64,000 bases of DNA from positions 220,058,996 to 220,122,995 of the forward strand of contig JASDDO010000024.1 in NCBI GenBank assembly GCA_030015575.1. Direction: 5' to 3'. Origin of the DNA: Agapanthus africanus (taxonomy: Eukaryota > Streptophyta > Magnoliopsida > Asparagales > Amaryllidaceae). The notes under the pieces were generated by a model, which was not told where the DNA came from, searched no databases, and saw only the letters and a list, made by a program, of their open reading frames with translations. Below, piece after piece: positions 1 to 12,122 of this stretch (within the stretch, counting starts at the first letter, position 1; every line of letters begins with the position of its first letter). Both the position numbers and the translations under genes were made by a program.

Positions 1-2005
1 TACCTGGACTATGATGCGGATCATACTAGTGGGGATATGGTAGTCTATAAGTACATCCTTCACGGTCCCTAGTCGTGGGTGTATCGAGACGGGGCATCGA
101 TATACCAGAGTAGACTAGCGTATACCTTCTCGACCCATACAGATGGGCGATGGATGATCCCATATCCATTGGTGTTTGACATCAGAGATAATATACGGGT
201 GCTCAGTGGATACTGGGTACAGTGGACGGACTCGCCGAGAACTCCCAGATGGTATTATACCTCACGTCAGATGGCAGTTCTCTGGTGACACTGGTACAGG
301 TTAGTCTGTAGACCCGAGATCGTCATAGAGTCTTGTGTGATTCCCACTGTGCTTTGATTTCCACCTTACCACGTCCAAGAGGGCGTGCAAAACGGTGGTT
401 TTTGGGTACAGTCCCGAATCACATGGAGGCAATGAGCGATAGGAGGGGAATCGTCTCTCCCGGTATAGGGAGTTGATGTTGCACTGTGTTCGATTGACTA
501 TAACCGGAAATCCCTGGCCAGGATTGCTGAGATTTACTGGTAAGTGTTACCAGTAGTTTCTCGAACTGTTATAGACCTCATATCGACACGACTTATCGAG
601 CTATTGGGGTTTGACGTTTACCACCCTTAGGCGAGATATGCGACATATCAGACGACGAGACCGGACTGTACGGTAAGTGTTACTGGTTGGATTCACAGGA
701 GTATGAGCGGGCTTGCTCGTCGATCTTCTGATCGCTCAATACCCGGGTGGCCGTTACGTTTAGCAGACTGCTTGCGGCTTGTGGGTGTTTGATATGATCA
801 TCACCTGCTGCCGGCGTATTGACGAGTCTTTAGAGTCCTACACAGAGGTTTCCTGGCTCAAGCGAAACGAAATAGGAGCGCATATGAGATATGTGCGGGA
901 CCGAGAATAATGCGTGTATGTGATACCGTATTTCATTCTAGCGATGAATGTGTCGAATGGTTGTATGCGATATAACCTAGTTATCGAATCAAGGATTGAT
1001 TCGATAAATCGATACATTGTATACTAGTCGGTTGTGTGCGACATGACTGGATCATTGAATCAAGTATTGATGTAATGATTTAATGCATAATTATATATTT
1101 GATATATTACTTTGCATTAACTAGTATTGGATCACTTTAAAAGGATTTTCTCACTTGAAGTACACAACTTGTATATGTGATATACTTTTGTGCACTTGTT
1201 TGTATCATGTTTGATGATACATGCTCACTTGGGTGTAGTTTTGGTTTAAACCTTGGTTATGTAAATGGTTAAGGTTTTTATTTATTTATTCATTTATTTA
1301 TTTCATTTTGGCAAGAAATAAAATGGTTGCTAGTTTTGTTTTATATTGAAAGTTCATGAAGGTTTGAAAAGTTGACCATTTTGTTTCTTTCCTTTAACCT
1401 GACCATTCCACTTAACCCTAGTTTATTCTCTACACCTAACAATGGTTTGAATATGATAAGTATTGATTTTCTTTTCCATTTTTAAAAAAGACTTATCATA
1501 TTCTTTTCATCTTCTTCTTCTTCTTCACATGAAGAAAGCTTTCTACCAACAATGGTGAAATGTGAAAATGAGTGAGAAATCCAATTCTAAAGTGAACCCG
1601 CCTCCTATTTCTTTATCCTCTACCTCTTGCCAAGTAGTATAGGGTGTTATCTTCACAAGTTTCATGACTTGGTGAAGTGGGAGCTTGATCTTGTGATGCC
1701 TCGACGTAGATCATCTTCGGCATCGAAGCCGACGACCAAGCCCGCCCATTTTTCCGATGAAGCCGATGCCAGAGTCCAGGATCCGATTCGGACAGCGGAG
1801 GGACATCATCGCGGAGCTATGGAGGTGGAGAACCGGATCTACAAAGGTTGTATTTCCGTTCTCTTGGTAAAGTAGTTTACTAGTTCTTGTTTCGCCTAAA
1901 TTTCTAGTTAACGATCCGTATTAGGGTTTCTCGGCACCCGTAAAATTTGAAATTGGCATGGTTGATGCCTTGTGAGACCTCATTAGAGTGCCTAGGAACC
2001 CTACA
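1..2005 (+). repeat. 5' LTR of Copia element A (partial)
   Basis: This copy matches 8110-10113 base for base apart from about 17 differences and a 1-bp length change. About 190 bp of the LTR start lie upstream of the window. It ends in CTACA immediately before the primer-binding site. Confidence 0.93.
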
Positions 2006-2006
2006 G

Positions 2007-2018
2007 TGGTATCAGAGC
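2007..2018 (+). other. Primer-binding site of element A
   Basis: The word TGGTATCAGAGC directly follows the 5' LTR. It is complementary to the 3' end of plant initiator Met tRNA, the usual Copia primer. Confidence 0.9.
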
Positions 2019-5000
2019 CTAGCTAGAGCCTTAGGCGAAGCGTAGACGGAGTTTGAAGTCCGATCGAATCAAAACCCTAACCCGAATATGCTCTCTGGAC
2101 TTTTTCTAAAAACTGGGTTTTTTCCAGATTAAAAATTTCTAAAAAATTCAGCAGGGTCTTATTAGAATTACTGTGAAATTCGTGGGGCTAATTCGTCAAA
2201 AGTGCGGCGAAACCGCGGCAGAAGCCTGGCTTATGCAGCGGTTCCGCGGCCATTTGATAACGTCACCCTTCCTATTTTGCACAGTAATTCCTCTTTCACA
2301 GTGATGAGTTTTATGGGAATTTTTAATATTTATTCAAGAGTTGAATTTTCTGGGTTGTTTTGGGGATTCGATGATTCGATCGGATTGTCTAATTTTGTCT
2401 GTGTGGTTTTCCGGATAATTTTTGAATATGTTAAAAAGTTCGACCGGATATAAATACCCAAATTTTCCCCTGCCGGGAAATTTCCAAGTGTTGGATTTTT
2501 CCGTGGTTTAAAGACGTTCTAAGTAGTACAAGTAATGCGATGGACCCTCTAGAAGACAACAAACCTTAACTCGATTATGTGACCGTCTTGAACTGCCCTT
2601 TGAACCTTCGGGTTTGGGGCAGTACGACGTGCCACATATGAAGCGTTGGCTTGACCCTTCTACGGCTGGACCGTTGGTACTGAGGCACGAACTGAATGTT
2701 TTTAGACTTGTTTCATGTGTTGATCTGTATCGGGAAAACTTGGGTGTTTGAATGTTCGATCGGAAAGTTTAACATTTTCTAATTATCTGAAATGTGATAC
2801 AATAATTGGAATTCACAAATAGTTATGAGATAACCGAATGAATATTATAAACATAGCACTTTAGTCTCACTTGATCGGTTGCCACGGAATTTTGATGTGA
2901 TCAAAAGTCCGTCGCAATCACGTAGCGTACGCGGATACTCGCCGGGTAAACTTAATAGACAGCCTCACTCCATAGCCCCGACCAAGTGACTGTAGGAGAA
3001 CCCCGTCGCCGAAAGCATCCGTTCGGGTGCTCGCGGCAGCGGTGTTCCGCCTTGGTGCACTTCGTCGGAGGCATCGGGGGTGCAGCCGTCTATTGAAGTT
3101 TGCGACGAGCATTCGATCAGGATGTCGGGAATCTTGTTGAATTGCCCGACTTGATATTGAAAAGTGTTTTCGATAATGAGACTAAAATGCGGGGTTTATA
3201 ATTGTTAGGCATGCGATGTCTAAGGAATTCATTTGATTAGGCATGCGATGTCTAAAGAGATTGCGGATTCCAACTGTTGTAGTTTTACACTTTTTTTTCT
3301 GTGACCGTAAGTGTAATATGTGATATCGCCGGTTTCGTTGCTATATGTCAACGACAATTGGTATGCGCATATTTACTTACGTTGATGACATGTGATGTTA
3401 TGTGTTGCTGGATATGTTATATTGGATCGTCGTGTTTGAATAGCCGGGGGGTTTTATGTGAGATGAGTGTTTTTTCATTTTCATTCATGTAAAAACTTGT
3501 ATGTAATATTCTTTTATTGGGGCACTTCCAGGTTGCGGATAGACCCAAGGAGGGGAGCACAAGTAACCGGGTTCTAGAGTCCAGTGGGAGACCAACTCGA
3601 GGAGTCGAGTCCGGGTCTCCTAACTCTAGAATTGGTAGGGTTGCTTGCCGCTCTCGTAGGGGTCTAGGGGTGTGGGTTTGGCTATTCATCACGACCGTGG
3701 AATCCGTGTTTTATACTGGCTCGTATTGAAAACACGGACGTCCTAGTATATCCCATATTTCATATGTTTCTTCTGCTGCGATATATGTGATGTGATCATG
3801 TGATGTTCTGTGATAGATACAGTATATAGTATATATGATATATTATATAGACGTTACTTATGTTTTACACCCGCGCTAGCCCTGCCCCGCTCTGCCGTTA
3901 GTTACCTAACCTAACAGTGCACGAGGGGACATCGAGGCGAATGCGGATGGCATAAGTGTACGTCGTATTTATCTGTGATGTTTAGGTACTTAAATGATGA
4001 GACTTCAGTAATATGATTAATGAAAGTAAAAGAAACCTAAAGATGTTGTAGAATCGAATTTCAAAATAAAACAGGTAGCTACAGTTCTTGCTTTGCACAG
4101 TGATGTATATGATATATCCCGCACCTTATTCGATAAGGAAAGGACAGAGATCCCTTCACCGGGAGTGACTCCTTTAGCAATAACTGGCAGATGCTACACA
4201 CTCGGTTTGTCTTTTGATTGCTTTGAAGAGGGTTTGCTTTGCACAGTGATATATATGATATATTCCGCACCTCATTCGACGAGGAAAGGACTGACGATCC
4301 TTTCACCGGGAGTGACTCCTTTAGCAAAACTAGAAAAGCCTCAAAAACACTCCATTTCAAAATTCATTCGATCCTACAACGATATCAAGTTCATTACGCA
4401 ATAGGTTTTCAGAAAAACCTGTCGTAGCCCTCCGTCATTTCAGATAAGTCCTGCTTAGTATTCGTGCTGCGTTTGTTGACCTTGTCAAGGCGCAGTGTGC
4501 GGTAGCTAACCGGTATTTATCTGCTTATGCATATGATGCAGATTGGGTTAGGGTAGTCGTGCGGCCTTGTTGACCTTGTCAAGGGTCGTGCGGGTGGGTT
4601 TGATTCAATCAAGAAATGACGGGTTGAACTTGACTTGCGGTCTATGGTTTGTTGACCTTGTCAAGATCATAGATCGTTCGGGGCAAAATATTATCGAGAA
4701 TTTCAAGTGTTGAAATTTGCAATGAGATTGCATACCTTCTATGTGATAGTTGGATCCCGATACCCACTGCGAGTAATTGTTACTCCTGGGAGAGTTTTAC
4801 ACATTACAATTAGCCGATCAAGTAGGTGTCTAGAAAGGTGTCAACGAGGTTACGCCTCTGGGAAAACGAGGTTTACATTAATTAGGTTCGTGCGAAAGCA
4901 CGGGGGACCTCCCTCAAAGTACCGACACTGGCCTGGCTGAAAGATTGGCGAACTTGTAGCGTGTAATTAATCCCGGCTATTCTTTCCTTTTAGGGTTTGA

Positions 5001-5150
5001 AGGAAGATTTGATAAAAAGCAATGGGAGCCATCCTGATTAGATAAAATAATAACCAATCTATTCTTGCAAAGAGCGCACGCTGAGTGTTTTCTTCTCTCT
5101 CTCTCCTGATAGCGACCATATCACGTCTTAATCAAGATAACAATACGGAA
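2019..5150 (+). other. Long non-coding leader of element A, no recognisable gag
   Basis: About 3.1 kb between primer site and protease-like sequence has no open frame resembling a capsid protein. It holds two copies of a ~95-bp block (4086-4180 and 4234-4327) that begin near TTTGCTTTGCACAGTG and end CTCCTTTAGCAA. It also holds three spaced copies of a TTGTTGACCTTGTCAAG word (from about 4473, 4567 and 4648). The leader ends in a CT-rich tract at about 5091-5110 like an intron acceptor. Element B carries a homologous leader on the - strand, including the duplicated block, so the arrangement belongs to the family. Confidence 0.7.
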
Positions 5151-7917
5151 TATTGACCGAACCCGCTTGTTATACTGAGCTGGGGAACGTTGGTCCCGCT
5201 CCAACTTATAATTGTTATAAGACAGAGCAGGAAATTGGGGATTACCAGAATTCCCGTGCCGCCCAAACGAAGAAAGTGCATATGATGCATCTCCTTCGGG
5301 TGTGTTCGTTACACAGAACTGTTTCTCAATATCCTCTACATCCTGGGTATATGATACCGGATCAGGATCCCAGATATGAAATCTGTTACATAGGGCTACA
5401 GATAGGTAGAGAACTGAGAACGGGTGATAAGTTTCATGATGCAGAAAACGGGGCAAGTGTTGCAGCCAAGTCTGTTGGTCACTGTCATCCTGTATTACCA
5501 ATACATTGATTCTGAACAAATGCTATTAGATACCGAACCTGATATACAAAATCATATCAGTCTCTTTATAAGTAAAGATATGATAAAATTTTGTATTGTT
5601 GGATAATGTTTTGAACATTTCCTATATCAAAAGTTGATCGGTTCAGGCACGTTATCTAAAAGCATTGATGTTCTAAATCAAACTACAGTTCTTAGTATAC
5701 GGAACACACATAAGAGGAAGAGTTCAGAAATGAATGGATCCTTCTTGAGGCATTGTAGACTAGGTCATATCAATGCGATCCGACTGGCTAAAGTTACATT
5801 TAGATGCATATTTAAATTAGTTTGAATTTACATCTTGTGAAACTTGCCAGTCATGTCACAGAGATAAGATGACCATAGCTCTGTTTACTGGAAACAGAGA
5901 AAGAGTCAGTAAACTCTTGGGATGATACATGTTGATGTATGTAGGTCCACAGTCTACACATGCCAAGACCGGTTATTTGTACTTCATTACATTCTCTGAT
6001 AATCTCTCGAGATTCAGACATATGTTCCTGTTGAAACACAAGTCCGAACCTTTTGAGATATTCATAGAATATAAGTTAGAAGTAAAGAACCAAAATACGG
6101 GTATAAGTATTATGTCCTTTGATGTGATCGAGGAGGAGAATACTTGAGCACGGAAATCCTAGACTATTCTAAAGGAGAATGAGATTCTCTCTCAGTTTTA
6201 CTCCTCCGTATACACCATAGCACGATGGTATATCGGGGCGGAGCAATCACACCCTATATGATAAGGTGTGCTCTATGATGAGTACTACTGAGTTACCTGT
6301 TTCCTTTTGGGAGTTATGCACTTATGAAGTTGCATACCTATTGAATAGGGTTTCAATCAAATCAGCTGCCTACCGCTTCATATGTGATATGGAAAGGGAA
6401 GAGCCCATATCTTAAATTAGTTAAGATTTGGGGTTGTCCGGCCTATGTCTAAAAGCAAAATACGGACAAGCTCGAGGCAAGGTCTGTTATGTAGAACTGG
6501 AAAGGTTCCAGCTATACAAACTACTGCAAATGATTTGATAGAACCAAAGGATTCAGTAGATTCCAACAAACCTCAGCCTCTCCGCCGATCTAGTAGGGTT
6601 CCTCACCCACCTGAGAGATACTTCGGTTTCTCTATGACAGTGGGAGTGAGGAATGTATCATGAGATGATGACCCAACTAGTTTCGAGCTGGCCATCAAGA
6701 GTGGGACTCTATAAGAATGGCTGGATGCTTAGCGATCTGAGATGGAATCCTAATACACCAACAAAGTATGGACTTTGGCTGCTATATCTGAAGGGTTAAA
6801 TCCCCATCAGGAGAAAGTATATCTTGAGAAGATTACTTAGTGTAGATGGAAAGGTTGAGACTTTCAAAGCTAGACTTATTAAAGGTTTTCATCATTGACC
6901 AGGTATGGATTATGTTGAAACCCTTTCTAAGGATCTATGCTTAAGTCCATCCAGATCCTACTTGCCACGGCTACATACCATGACTACGATATCTGGCGGT
7001 TGGGTGCCATGACTGCTTTTCTAAATGATGCTTTAGAAGAGTGCGTCTATAAGTACACAGCCAGAAGTCCTCGTAGACAGTGGGAGCAGCGGAAACGTGT
7101 GCAAGATGTTTTATATGATAAAGCAGGCATCGCGGAGTTGGAACGTCTGTTTTGATGTAGTAGTCAAAGAGTTTGACTTCATCAAAATGGTAGATGAACC
7201 TTGTATAAACAAAAAGGTAGTAGGGAGTATGGTGGTGATCCTCGTAGAGTACGTGGATGACATACTCTTGATAAGAAAGCAGTTTCCTATGCTACGCTCG
7301 GTCAATCTCCGCTTATCACATAGATTCTCCATATAGGATCAAAGTAATACCTACTAAATCCTAGGTTTTGGATCTATGAGATAGATCTAATTGGATATTA
7401 GGACACTCACTAGTTGTAGTGAGATGATATCAGTTGATCCTGGGGAGAATCACTGGAAAGGTTCCAGGGTGATAAAGACGACTGAATGTCAGTCACAGGC
7501 ATTGTCTTTACCCTCAGTAAAGGGACGGTATGTTGGAAGAGTTCCAAGCTAGATACCGTGGCATAATAGACGATAAAGGCTGGATACATCGCTACTTAAG
7601 ATGCTACCAAAGAGGCAGTTTGGGTGTATGTTTGTTCATGAGATGAACTTGGTTCCTACCATTGTGTGACAATGGACATGTGGCTTTGGCCCAGGAACCC
7701 CGTTCCCATCAGTGACCCAGACGTATTCTGAGGCAGCATCACCTGATCATGGAGATAGTTGATCTCCAGGGTGATCAAGGCTAGGAGAGCAGACTCAGAA
7801 GATAACACGGCGGATCCACTCACGAAGGGCCTATTCCCAGAGAGAGACTTTTATGGGATGGTTGAGTATGAGATACTGCAACCACTGCTACAGATGGCCC
7901 TAGTGCAAGTGGGAGAT
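5151..7917 (+). pseudogene. Decayed Copia pol of element A
   Basis: Fragments similar to element B's polyprotein appear in the expected Copia order: a protease-side stretch near 5150-5520, a GAG-pre-integrase stretch with a His-Cys-Arg-Leu-Gly-His word near 5634-5825, integrase-core pieces near 5929-6150, and reverse-transcriptase pieces near 6937-7336 including a YVDDILL-like word. RNase H-like shreds follow to about 7860. The whole stretch is a fossil with many breaks. It is far more eroded than the LTRs around it. Confidence 0.85.
7908..7917 (+). other. Polypurine tract of element A
   Basis: AAGTGGGAGA lies just before the TGTTAG start of the 3' LTR. This is the usual Copia plus-strand priming sequence. 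Element B has the related AAGTGGGTGG on the other strand. Confidence 0.8.
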
Positions 7918-10113
7918 TGTTAGTTATATGTATGCCCTAGAGGCCATTACTGTACATAGGATGTATATTGTAGTGGATGCTGGGACATATATAGGGAGGA
8001 CTTTCTTGCTCGACATGATAGTATGCTATCTGGTTACACTTTACCTTAACGTGTATACTGATTGCCTCTCTGTTACATGTTGGTAAAGCCCTTAGGATGT
8101 GTACTTGACTACCTGGACTATGATGCGGATCATACTAGTGGGGACATAGTAGTCTATAAGTACATCCTTCACGGTCCCTAGTCGTGGGTGTATCGAGACG
8201 GGGCATCGATATACCAGAGTAGACTAGCGTATACCTTCTCGACCCATACAGATGGGCGATGGATGATCCCATATCCATTGGTGTTTGACATCAGAGATGA
8301 TATACGGGTGCTCAGTGGAGACTGGGTCACTGGACGGACTCGCCGAGAACTCCCAGATGGTATTATACCTCACGTCAGATGGCAGTTCTCTGGTGACACT
8401 GGTACAGGTTAGTCTGTAGACCCGAGATCGTCATAGAGTCTTGTGTGATTCCCACTGTGCTTTGATTTCCACCTTACCACGTCCAAGAGGGCATGCAAAA
8501 CGGTGGTTTTTGGGTACAGTCCCGAATCACATGGAGGCAATGAGCGATAGGAGGGGAATCGTCTCTCCCGGTATAGGGAGTTGATGTTGCACTGTGTTCG
8601 ATTGGCTATAACCGGAAATCCCTGGCCAGGATTGCTGAGATTTACTGGTAAGTGTTACCAGTAGTTTCTCGAACTGTTATAGACCTCATATCGACACGAC
8701 TTATCGAGCTATTGGGGTCTGACGTTTACCACCCTTAGGCGAGATATGCGACATATCAGACGACGAGACCGGACTGTACGGTAAGTGTTACTGGTTGGAT
8801 TCACAAGAGTATGAGCGGGCTTGCTCGTCGATCTTCTGATCGCTCAATACCCGGGTGGCCGTTACGTTTAGCAGACCGCTTGCGGCTTGTGGGTGTTTGA
8901 TATGATCATCACCTGCTGCCGGCGTATTGACGAGTCTTTAGAGTCCTACACAGAGGTTTCCTGGCTCAAGCGAAACGAAATAGGAGCGCATATGAGATAT
9001 GTGCGGGACCGAGAATAATGCGTGTATGTGATACCGTATTTCATTCTCGCGATGAATGTGTCGAATGGTTGTATGCGATATAACCTAGTTATCGAATCAA
9101 GGATTGATTCGATAAATCGATACATTGTATACTAGTCGGTTGTGTGCGACATGACTGGATCATTGAATCAAGTATTGATGTAATGATTTAATGCATAATT
9201 ATATATTTGATATATTACTTTGCATTAACTAGTATTGGATCACTTTAAAAGGATTTTCTCACTTGAAGTACACAACTTGTATATATGATATAGTTTTGTG
9301 CACTTGTTTGTATCATGTTTGATGATACATGCTCACTTGGGTGTAGTTTTGGTTTAAACCTTGGTTATGTAAATGGTTAAGGTTTTTATTTATTTATTCA
9401 TTTATTTATTTCATTTTGGCAAGAAATAAAATGGTTGCTAGTTTTGTTTTATATTGAAAGTTCATGAAGGTTTGAAAAGTTGACCATTTTGTTTCTTTCC
9501 TTTAACCTAACCATTCCACTTAACCCTAGTTTATTCTCTACACCTAACAATGGTTTGAATATGATAAGTATTGATTTTCTTTTCCATTTTTAAAAAAGAC
9601 TTATCATATTCTTTTCATCTTCTTCTTCTTCTTCACATGAAGAAAGCTTTCTACCAACAATGGTGAAATGTGAAAATGAGTGAGAAATCCAATTCTAAAG
9701 TGAACCCACCTCCTATTTCTTCATCCTCTACCTCTTGCCAAGTAGTATAGGGTGTTATCTTCACAAGTTTCATGACTTGGTGAAGTGGGAGCTTGATCTT
9801 GTGATGCCTCGACGTAGATCATCTTCGGCATCGAAGCCGACGACCAAGCCCGCCCATTTTTCCGATGAAGCCGATGCCAGAGTCCACGATCCGATTCGGA
9901 CAGCGGAGGGACATCATCGCGGAGCTATGGAGGTGGAGAACCGGATCTACAAAGGTTGTATTTCCGTTCTCTTGGTAAAGTAGTTTACTAGTTCTTGTTT
10001 CGCCTAAATTTCTAGTTAACGATCCGTATTAGGGTTTCTCGGCACCCGTAAAATTTGAAATTGGCATGGTTGATGCCTTGTGAGACCTCATTAGAGTGCC
10101 TAGGAACCCTACA
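7918..10113 (+). repeat. 3' LTR of Copia element A (complete, ~2.2 kb)
   Basis: This is a complete 2196-bp LTR from TGTTAG to CTACA. Its opening bases are related to the LTR opening of element B. The following bases (CATAC) would be the right-hand target duplication; the left partner is outside the window. Beyond the LTR the sequence returns to Gypsy element C in the middle of a coding stretch. An 82-codon open frame recurs in both LTRs but looks fortuitous. Confidence 0.92.
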
Positions 10114-10324
10114 CATACTCAGCCTCGTTGTTTGTGCGAGGCTCGGTGAGAGCAAAAGAACGCCGTAGGATTCCCATCGATGGCGTGATGAACACTAATC
10201 TTATCCCTGTTTTTATCTCCGGGACGCTTGATTTACTGAAGGTCCTTATTGATGAGGCCCCATCGAAGTAGAGCTCCCAACATGGCTCATCATTCTCGAG
10301 GTGCGGCACTTGTTCGTCGGGCAA
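10114..10324 (-). pseudogene. Second (archaeal-type) RNase H region of element C, cut by element A
   Basis: The translation reads WELYFDGASS and later FALTEPRTNNEAEYV. This is the start of the extra RNase H that defines Tat-lineage Gypsy elements; the first Asp and the Glu of the catalytic set are visible. The sequence stops exactly at the LTR boundary of Copia element A. The rest must lie beyond A, to the left of the window. Confidence 0.8.
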
Positions 10325-10443
10325 CTCGCAATTGAGCGGTGACCCTTCTGGTATAGGATGAGCAGCGAGGAAATCGGCGAGGGCTTGCCCTTTTATTGCT
10401 TTCTGAGGAGTATAAACTATGTCAACTCAAGCAGCATGACAGC

Positions 10444-12088
10444 TCATCTTGCCATTCTGCCGGCTAGGCTTGCCTTGGTCATTAAGTGTTTGAGCGGGTC
10501 GACCTTGGAGATCAACATAACCCGATGAGCAAGCATATAGCGCCTCAGCTTCTTCACAGCGAATATCATAGCCAGGCATTGCTTTTTGATCGGGGAATAG
10601 TTGTGTTCCGCCCCGACTAGAGTTCGACTGAGGTAGTAGATGGCATTTTCTTTTCCCTCCTCATTGTTCTGGGCAAGGAGCGCACCGAGTGACTCATCTA
10701 GCGCGGTAGTATAGAGAATCAGCGGTTTATTTGGAACGGGAGCAGCCGGCACTGGAGGGTGCAACAAGTAGTGTTTGATGCTTTCGAACGCTTCTTGACA
10801 TTCGGCATCCCAGACAAAAGGAGCTCCTTTCTTCATAAACTTTGAGAAAGGCCTACATCTCCCCGATAAATTTGAGATAAACCTTCGTATATAAGCAAGC
10901 TTGCCTTGAAAAGATCTTAGCTGCGTCAGATTTTTCGGAGGGGGCATCTCCATGATGGTCTTTATCTTGGATGGGTCAACTTCAATCTCTCGATGTCGGA
11001 CTATGAAGCCTAGGAATTTTCCCGATGACACGCCAAAAGCGCACTTCAGAGGATTCATTTTCAGATCGTACTCCCTCAGTCTGGTGAGAACGGTCCTAAG
11101 ATCTTGGATGTGATCGGCCTTGGCTTTGGTCTTGACGAACAGATCATCAACATAGCATTCAACAAATTTATGGATTAGGTCATCAAAGATATTGGTCATT
11201 GCCCTTTGATATGTAGCACCTGCGTTCTTCAGTCCGAACGGCATCACTTTGTAGCAGTATATTCCGATCGGGGTTCGAAATGCTGTGTTTCTCATCCTCA
11301 GACGACATCTTGATCTGGTTATATCCAGATGATCCATCCATAAAGGTGAACAGCTCGTAATTTGAGGTGTCATCGACCATCATTTCCATGACCGGTAGTG
11401 GAAAGTCGTCTTTAGGACAAGCCTTGTTGAGGTCCCTGAAATCGACACAAACTCGGATCTGCCCATTTTTCTTCTTCACTGGGACTATGCATGCGATCCA
11501 GTCTGCATATTTCTCTTTCCTGATGAGGCCGGCATCGATGAGTTTCTTGGTTTCCTCGTTGACCTTTTCTTCCAGTTCCCTTCTCATTCTTCGAGGAGCT
11601 TGTTTGACTGGCTTGACATCTGGAGAAATAGCCAGCTTATGCACGGCTACCTCAGGGGAAAGGCCAAGCATTTCTTTGTACGTCCATGCGAAGGAGTCAG
11701 CGAATTCATGCAGCAGGGCCACTATCTGCTCTTTCATTTCCTCTGACAAGAGTGAGCTGATATAGGTCGGCCTTAGATTATCGGGCATTCCCAAATCAAT
11801 CTCGGTTAGCTCATCGAAGGTTACTTGTCCGCCATCTTCGAGCTCTTGAGGAGCTTCTTCTGGCTCGGCTATCACGTCATCATCATTTGATCTTTCGCTG
11901 GCTTCACCAACATGGATCATGTAGCATGTCTTGGAATCAGGTTGAATGAATCCTATGTCTCGTCTGTCTGGAATTCGTCTATCAATGAGTGCTCGGACCT
12001 GAGGCGGATGCCATGGCCCTTCGTAAAACTTCACTTCGGAGTCCGTTTGATATAGCCGACACCCGCACTTTTTAAAGTATTCCCGCAT
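10444..12088 (-). pseudogene. Reverse transcriptase and RNase H region of element C
   Basis: Two overlapping open stretches cover this interval. The first shows the RT words VCVDFRDLNKACPKDDFPLP and FMDGSSGYNQIKM. The second shows ECYVDDLFVKT, carrying the catalytic YVDD, then the connection sequence and an RNase H with LILYTTALDESLGALLAQ. The order is that of Gypsy pol. The proteins would act in the cytoplasmic particle to copy element RNA. It is a fossil with at least one break in this interval. Confidence 0.9.
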
Positions 12089-12122
12089 CTCGGGCGCATA
12101 GTATCGGGATTGAGGACGGCTC

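Larger units (their letters stand above)
1..10113 (+). mobile_element. Copia LTR retrotransposon A (5' tip off window), decayed interior
   Basis: Two direct repeats of about 2.2 kb (1-2005 and 7918-10113) bracket a 5.9 kb interior. The right repeat opens TGTTAG and closes CTACA. A TGGTATCAGAGC primer site follows the left repeat and a purine tract precedes the right one. Interior fragments resemble the protease, integrase and reverse transcriptase of element B in this window, in Copia order. The element is broken many times over (tens of breaks). A hand comparison of the LTRs finds about 17 differences in 2 kb (~0.9%), so insertion was recent, well under a million years at commonly used plant LTR rates. 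It lies inside the second RNase H region of Gypsy element C. The left target duplication is outside the window. Confidence 0.93.

Noticed and set aside
1627-1875. An 82-codon open frame in the element A LTR (repeated at 9735-9983) as a gene
   Set aside because: It is kept in both copies simply because the LTRs are near identical. It has no recognisable domain and lies in the LTR leader.
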